A stretch of DNA of 64,000 nt. Origin: Stramonita haemastoma. Lineage: Eukaryota; Mollusca; Gastropoda; Neogastropoda; Muricidae. The notes under the pieces were generated by a model. The model made no database searches. It had not been told where the DNA came from and saw only the letters and a list, made by a program, of their open reading frames with translations. Of this stretch, positions 59,424 through 64,000 are shown piece by piece. Position numbers and translations under genes: made by a program. How positions within the stretch are numbered: position 1 is the stretch's first letter; every line of letters begins with the position of its first letter. The stretch is taken from assembly GCA_030674155.1 (NCBI GenBank), contig CM060318.1, positions 68,104,697 through 68,168,696 on the forward strand, given 5' to 3'.

Positions 59424-59644
59424 CTTACGGAGCCAAGGTTGATAAAGAAGCTTGTTGCATATTCATCACTTTTAGAAGTTTAGGTGACTAATGAGTTTTT
59501 ATTTTTATTTTATTTCTTTTATTCTTTTATGTGAATTAATTGACTGAGCAAGTGAGTGAGTTGTTGTAGTGGTTGGCAGCATGCACAAATGCAGAGAGTT
59601 ACTTTAAAAGCAGGTGACAATGCCCTGTTGATGGCAGATACACG

Positions 59645-59830
59645 ATGTTCAACCTACGCAAAACCAGTCCTGTACTGGTACTGAGCGTAGCAGTGAACCT
59701 TTGCCTGGCCAGCTATCTGTGCTGGGTGGTTTCATATTCTTCGGTGCCATCTCTCCTGGTTCACCCATGGACGTCAGAGACAGACAGCTCTCCAAGATGT
59801 GCTGACACTGTAGTTGATCAGCATGAACAG
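59645..59830 (+). CDS. Probable first coding exon of a type II membrane or secreted protein
   Basis: An ATG with A at -3 opens 62 codons ending in phase 0 at a consensus donor (gtgagt at 59831). The product starts MFNLRKTSPV, then a hydrophobic run of about 22 residues (LVLSVAVNLCLASYLCWVV) and a Ser/Pro-rich stem. Short basic N-terminus, signal anchor and stem are typical of Golgi glycosyltransferases or sulfotransferases, but no catalytic exon is visible in the 4 kb that follows, so the family is unknown. It could also be a signal peptide. Without the splice the frame stops after about 12 more codons. Confidence 0.45.
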
Positions 59831-60084
59831 GTGAGTGGATTTGGAGATGGTCGGGTGCGGAACCGTTAATTAAGGAAATACCCAACGCTTATGTGTGATT
59901 TGATATATGTTATATAATAATATGGTTGTGAAATTTGGGATTATGAGCATGTTCGTATTTTTGAAAAAAAAAAATGCTTTTGAAGTTTTTGAAACACCTC
60001 TTCAGACTTAAAAGGAGTACAATGACTAATCTGATATATGGTGAAGCTGGAATATACCCCTTGTCTGTTCTGGCCCTCCCTTTT

Positions 60085-60470
60085 TCAGCCAAAAAAGGAA
60101 AAAAAAAAGAAGGCCCTCCTTTTTATGCTAAAACAGGAAAGAAAGCTCCCTTTCCTTTTGTGCCAAAACAGGAAACAAAGAAGACTCTTTCTTTTTGTGC
60201 CAAAAATAGGAAAGAAAGAAGGCCCTTCCTTTATGTGCCAAAACAGGAAAGAAAGAAGGCTATTCCTTTTTGTGCCAAAACAGGAAAGAAAGAAGGCTAT
60301 TCCTTTTTGTGCCAAAAACAGGACAGAAAGAGGGCCTTTTCTTTTGTGCCAAAACAGGACAGAAAGAATGCTATTCCTTTTTGTGCCCAAAACAGGATTT
60401 GTGCTAAACCCAGCGAAGAAAGAAGGCACTTCCTCTTTGTGCCAAAGCAGGAAAAGAAATAAGGCCCTCC
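60085..60470 (+). repeat. Minisatellite, about 36-38-bp unit
   Basis: About ten units around TTTTGTGCCAAAACAGGAAA and GAAAGAAGGC. Frames of 160 or more codons are open on both strands because the unit has few stops. This is array structure, not coding evidence. Confidence 0.9.
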
Positions 60471-60699
60471 TGTTGTTCACCACCCCTCCCCTCCAGGACA
60501 GAAAGAATGCACTACCCTTTCGTGAGAAAAAACAACAGAAAAGAGTGTTCCCACCAGTGTGCAGTCTACCCAAGAGCCATTCTCAGCTTGACTGACCCAT
60601 TCATTTGCTCAAAGGATTACCCTGGCATGACGGGAAGTGTGAAAATAACCACCAAAGACTGGTTTCTCAAGTTTTGAGATGACCAGACGTACAACATCA

Positions 60700-61005
60700 G
60701 AAAGAGAACAAGAACAAGGATAAAAAAAAACAAGATAAAAGAAGAAGAAAAGAAGAAAGAAAACAATTTCAAAGACGAAAAAGAAGACAAAGAAGAACTA
60801 CGAAGAAGAGTAAGAAGAATTCCGAAGAGGACGAAGAAGAAATATGAAGAAAAAGAAGAATTCCAAAGCAGGAAAAGATTTCCAAAGAAGAAGAATTTCG
60901 GAGAAGGAAAACAAATTTCGAAGAAGAAAAAGAATTTCAAAGACGAAGGAAAAGAAGAAGAAGAAGGAAAAATAGAAGAAGAAGGAGAAGAAGAAGAAGA
61001 GGGAG

Positions 61006-61074
<69 letters not shown>
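60700..61074. repeat. GAAGAA-rich tract running into (GA)n
   Basis: Purine-rich GAAGAA/AAAGAAG sequence from about 60700, then (GA)n at 61010-61074, directly followed by an inverted LINE tail. Confidence 0.85.
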
Positions 61075-61075
<1 letters not shown>

Positions 61076-61230
61076 CAAGGCAAGGCAAGGCAAGGCAAGG
61101 CAGGGCAAAATTCTTTTATTCGAGGATAATAGATGAGCACTCGTGTGCTTTTTTACACCCAGTCCCCGCCCTTTTCAAGGATAACATCAGGATAAAAGAT
61201 AGCCTCAACTAAACAACAACAATTATAATG
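61072..61230 (-). mobile_element. LINE 3' tail copy, inverted
   Basis: GGCAAGG repeats, CAAAATTCTTTTATTCGAGG, GAGCACTCGTGTGCTTTTTT and CCAGTCCCCGCCCTTTTCAA, the reverse complement of the tail at 52385-52520. Followed by (GA)n at 61239-61300. Confidence 0.85.
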
Positions 61231-61233
61231 ATC

Positions 61234-61302
<69 letters not shown>

Positions 61303-61431
61303 TACCGCGACAACACGTCCCCTCCCCAGTTCCCACCCCCTCCACTCCAAACCAGAAGATTACCCATGACCCCAAAACAGGCCGGAACAGCACACACGTC
61401 ACAAAGTGAAGCTTCACGCTTGACAGTGCAG

Positions 61432-61570
61432 TGGTACCAAGGCCAATTGTCCTGTGTCCCTAGGGGCTTGGTTGTGCTGTGATGCATGTCAGGGAGCCCC
61501 ACACACCCTGTTTTTCTCTTATAGCTCAGTGCTGTGACCCAGATACTCCATCTGCCCAGAAGACGGGTCA
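61432..61570 (-). mobile_element. Repeat family F, inverted copy
   Basis: Reverse complement of 62330-62480: GGCCAATTGTCCTGTGTCCC and TGACCCAGATACTCCATCTG. Confidence 0.7.
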
Positions 61571-61673
61571 GAACCAACACTTACCATTTACTCACTGGAG
61601 AATGGAAAGGGGGGGGGGGGGGGGTATGGGTGTGGAAGGGTAAAGGATAGAAAAAAAATATAGACTAGTCTGC

Positions 61674-61707
<34 letters not shown>

Positions 61708-61814
61708 AGGGGTGTGGGTGGGGGTGGGGAGACAGTGAAACACAAAAACTCCTTTTCCAATATTGCAGTTTTCTTCCAGTTGTTCAGATCTAAATTAGGG
61801 GCAGGGAGGGGGGA

Positions 61815-61970
61815 AGGGCGTTTGGCTTTTCGGAAAAGTGGGCCATTGTGTGCAAGTGGGAAGGGATGACAAAATCTGCAAAATCTGCACACACAGGGAC
61901 TGGATGTAAAAAATAAAGCTCAGGAGTGCTTATTTCATTAGCCTCGAAATAAAAGAATAAACGAATAAAG
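61815..61970 (+). mobile_element. SINE family A, 3' half
   Basis: GGAAAAGTGGGCCATTGTGT through GGAGTGCTTATTTCATTAGC and a CCTCGAAATAAAAGAATAAA tail. Confidence 0.75.
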
Positions 61971-61972
61971 AA

Positions 61973-62160
61973 AAGATTCAAGATTCAAGATTTAATTCGC
62001 CTTTGACCCCTCTTGGGGCATGGAGGATTTCAAACAAAATCAACTGTAACATATATAATTTGCATTAATAGAATACGTTCATACACAGAATTTTTCACAG
62101 AAATAAAAATATAGTCAACCTTTTCATTAATATCATGCAACTTTACTCTTAAGTATGAAT
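61973..62160 (-). mobile_element. Possible LINE 3' end with AGATTCA repeats
   Basis: Starts with AAGATTCAAGATTCAAGATT, then a block reading like an inverted 3' UTR (CCCTCTTGGGGCATGGAGG). The class is not identified. Confidence 0.35.
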
Positions 62161-62329
62161 TTACAAGAGAGAGAGATTACAAGACTTCTCCATCGTGGGG
62201 ATCATGTGCCAATGCCTGGGTCTAAATTTTTTTTTTTAAAGCCCCTTCAGGTTCATTCATCCATGTTTGTTCACCCACGTCTTTCCCTGTCTGCCTCTTT
62301 CGCTACCTCCCTGCACTGTGTCTTGCAAG

Positions 62330-62480
62330 CTGACTCCTCTTCTGGGCAGATGGAGTATCTGGGTCACAGCACTGAGCTATAAAAGAAAAACAGGGTGTCT
62401 GTGGTTTGCTGACGCACATCATTGCACGACCAAGTCCCTAGGGACACAAGACAATTGGCCTTGGGAAGATTGCTCTTGTG
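62330..62480 (+). mobile_element. Repeat family F, direct copy
   Basis: CAGATGGAGTATCTGGGTCA ... CTAGGGACACAAGACAATTG, forming an inverted pair with 61432-61570. Confidence 0.7.
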
Positions 62481-62800
62481 ACATGACCAGACCACCTCAG
62501 TTTTCTGTTCTGGATTGTTGTGAGGCCCTCATAGGGGTCTGGACTCTGTCTCAATAGATGCACTTCCCCTTCTGTCACAAGATGTGGGAGAGTAAATACA
62601 GGAACTCACAGCGAGCCAGCCACACGTAAGTCTGACACCTAGGCCTGCTACCCTTTTGTTAGCCGTAACACACAACATTGCCCCCCCCCCCCCCCCAAAT
62701 TAATTGTTTAAATAATTATCAATGTATCCAGTGGTCGATTATGTGTTTGTTGTGTTTGTTGGATGTATACCGATCTCCTTTTTTTTTAAATCATTGGTTG

Positions 62801-62837
62801 AACTTTTATCAATTAATTAATTAAATTGATAAAAGTT
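62801..62837. other. Perfect 14-bp hairpin
   Basis: AACTTTTATCAATT (62801-62814) and AATTGATAAAAGTT (62824-62837) with a 9-bp AT spacer. Confidence 0.85.
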
Positions 62838-62885
62838 TTCAGTCAAAAACAAAGATTTCACCAGATTCATGTATAATTATGTGGG

Positions 62886-62889
<4 letters not shown>

Positions 62890-62956
<67 letters not shown>

Positions 62957-62961
62957 CAACA

Positions 62962-63010
<49 letters not shown>

Positions 63011-63020
63011 ATAATATATA
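62890..63020. repeat. (CA)n then (AT)n microsatellite
   Basis: Pure CA to 62955, then TA-rich alternating sequence with palindromic breaks. Confidence 0.95.
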
Positions 63021-63627
63021 TAATGATTGTAGCCACACATAATAATTTCATTAGAGCTTAATTTCACAGACAAGTTTAACGTGGCAGACGGTGGGTTTGG
63101 GATCCGTTTTGCCCTGACTATCCCAGGGCTGTAGGGTTTGGGAAGTAGTCTGACACCGGCTTTATACTTTTCTTTGGTGTCCCTTGCGTGGTGGATTGTG
63201 GTAGGGATAGTGCGTGCGTGCGTGCGCGCGCGCGCGCGCGTGTGTGTGGGTGTGGTGGTTTGGGGTGAGGATGGAGGGGGTGGCGTAAAAGGGGGGGGGG
63301 GGGGGGGGGCTGACGGCTGAGTACACACAGGTTATAAACATGCCTGGTTTGAGAGGCGACATGTAGGCCTAACCCGACGGAGGGAGGGAAAGGATTGGTA
63401 CGCTATAGGCCTAGGCCTGCTAGCTACCCTTTTGTTAGCCGTAACACGCAACATTTGCCCCGACTGGTAAGACAGCAAGCAGCCTCACTGGATACATCAA
63501 GCCTTCTCCCAATCATACCAGTCGTGGCTGGCTGGTCAGTAAACACAGGAACACACAGCCAGCCAGCCAGCCTGCTTTCTGTGCGTGCTTCAAGACTACC
63601 TGTCTTGCTCCTCATAGGGCGGCGGGT

Positions 63628-63968
63628 GAGCCTGGTTGGTTAGAGCGTTGTGCATTGCGCTCGTGATCTGCTGACCCGGGTTCGAATCCCGTCCAAGGCG
63701 ATATTTTCCCTGGAGCTTCCCTCAGTGCCGACTCTACTCCCCCCAAAAGTCCTTCGAATGATACTATACACCGAAGTCCTGTCTGCGAACGCACGCATAA
63801 CATCTTCCACTCACATTAAAACCTGTTCCGCTTTCCGGAAGAGTAGGCCATTGTGTGCCGGGGGGAACGATAAAATTGACAAAGTTGCATACACACCAGG
63901 ACTGGAGGGGAAAAAGGACTTGAGTGCATATTTCATTATCCTCGAAATAAAAAAAAGAATTAAATCGA
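63628..63968 (+). mobile_element. SINE family A, full length, variant head
   Basis: GCCTGGTTGGTTAGAGCGTT, CCCGGGTTCGAATCCCGTCC (a well kept B box), core, then GACTTGAGTGCATATTTCAT and CCTCGAAATAAAAAAAAG. Confidence 0.85.
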
Positions 63969-64000
63969 TAAATGATTAAAGAAAATAATATACTGTACAA

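Noticed and set aside
59974..60595. Open frames of 160-185 codons on both strands with repeated PKQERKKA-like units
   Set aside because: Long frames in several phases on both strands come from the 36-38-bp minisatellite; there is no independent coding sign.

Overview
This is a non-coding-rich eukaryotic window, most probably from a mollusc and plausibly a marine gastropod. The genes have spliced exons with phase-1 introns. The DNA is dominated by (GT)n, (CT)n and (TATC)n microsatellites, many tRNA-headed SINEs and an L2/CR1-type LINE. The gene at the left end has the architecture of invertebrate Ig/FN3/DB-module receptors. The species cannot be fixed from the sequence alone.

Region 1 (1-19604, + strand) is the 3' part of one large gene. 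Fourteen exons can be placed by splice sites and reading phase. In order they encode the end of an FN3 domain, two Ig domains, a proline-rich linker, two six-cysteine DB modules, two FN3 domains (each split by a phase-0 intron), a 10-residue micro-exon, one transmembrane segment, and a cytoplasmic tail with NPSY and NPYDNV motifs. The phases do not close at both edges of the transmembrane exon or at the end of the first complete FN3 exon, so the assembly or the model is imperfect there. The introns are full of minisatellites, several of which begin or end exactly at splice sites. They also hold SINEs and two TTAA-flanked miniature elements.

Region 2 (19605-28338) holds the 3' UTR and intergenic sequence, AT-rich with arrays. 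Region 3 (28339-29415, - strand) is an apparently intronless class A GPCR of 358 residues. Region 4 (29.4-47.3 kb) is intergenic and built of microsatellites and at least five SINE families, including one whose head fuses a tRNA A-box region to the internal promoter of 5S rRNA.

Region 5 (47.3-57.4 kb) is a cluster of L2/CR1-like LINE sequence in + orientation: duplicated 5' monomers, a broken ORF1 with a coiled coil and an SGNH-esterase-like domain, repeated 3' UTR units, a broken ORF2 (endonuclease plus reverse transcriptase), and three 3' tails ending in (CTTGC)n. The same 3' hairpin tail is used by the most common SINE family here. One tail carries a striking excess of A-to-G changes.

Region 6 (57.4-64 kb) has two minisatellites, a likely first coding exon of a type II membrane protein (59645-59830), an inverted repeat pair and more SINEs. 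No bacterial-type operon, CRISPR, rRNA or intact tRNA gene was seen.
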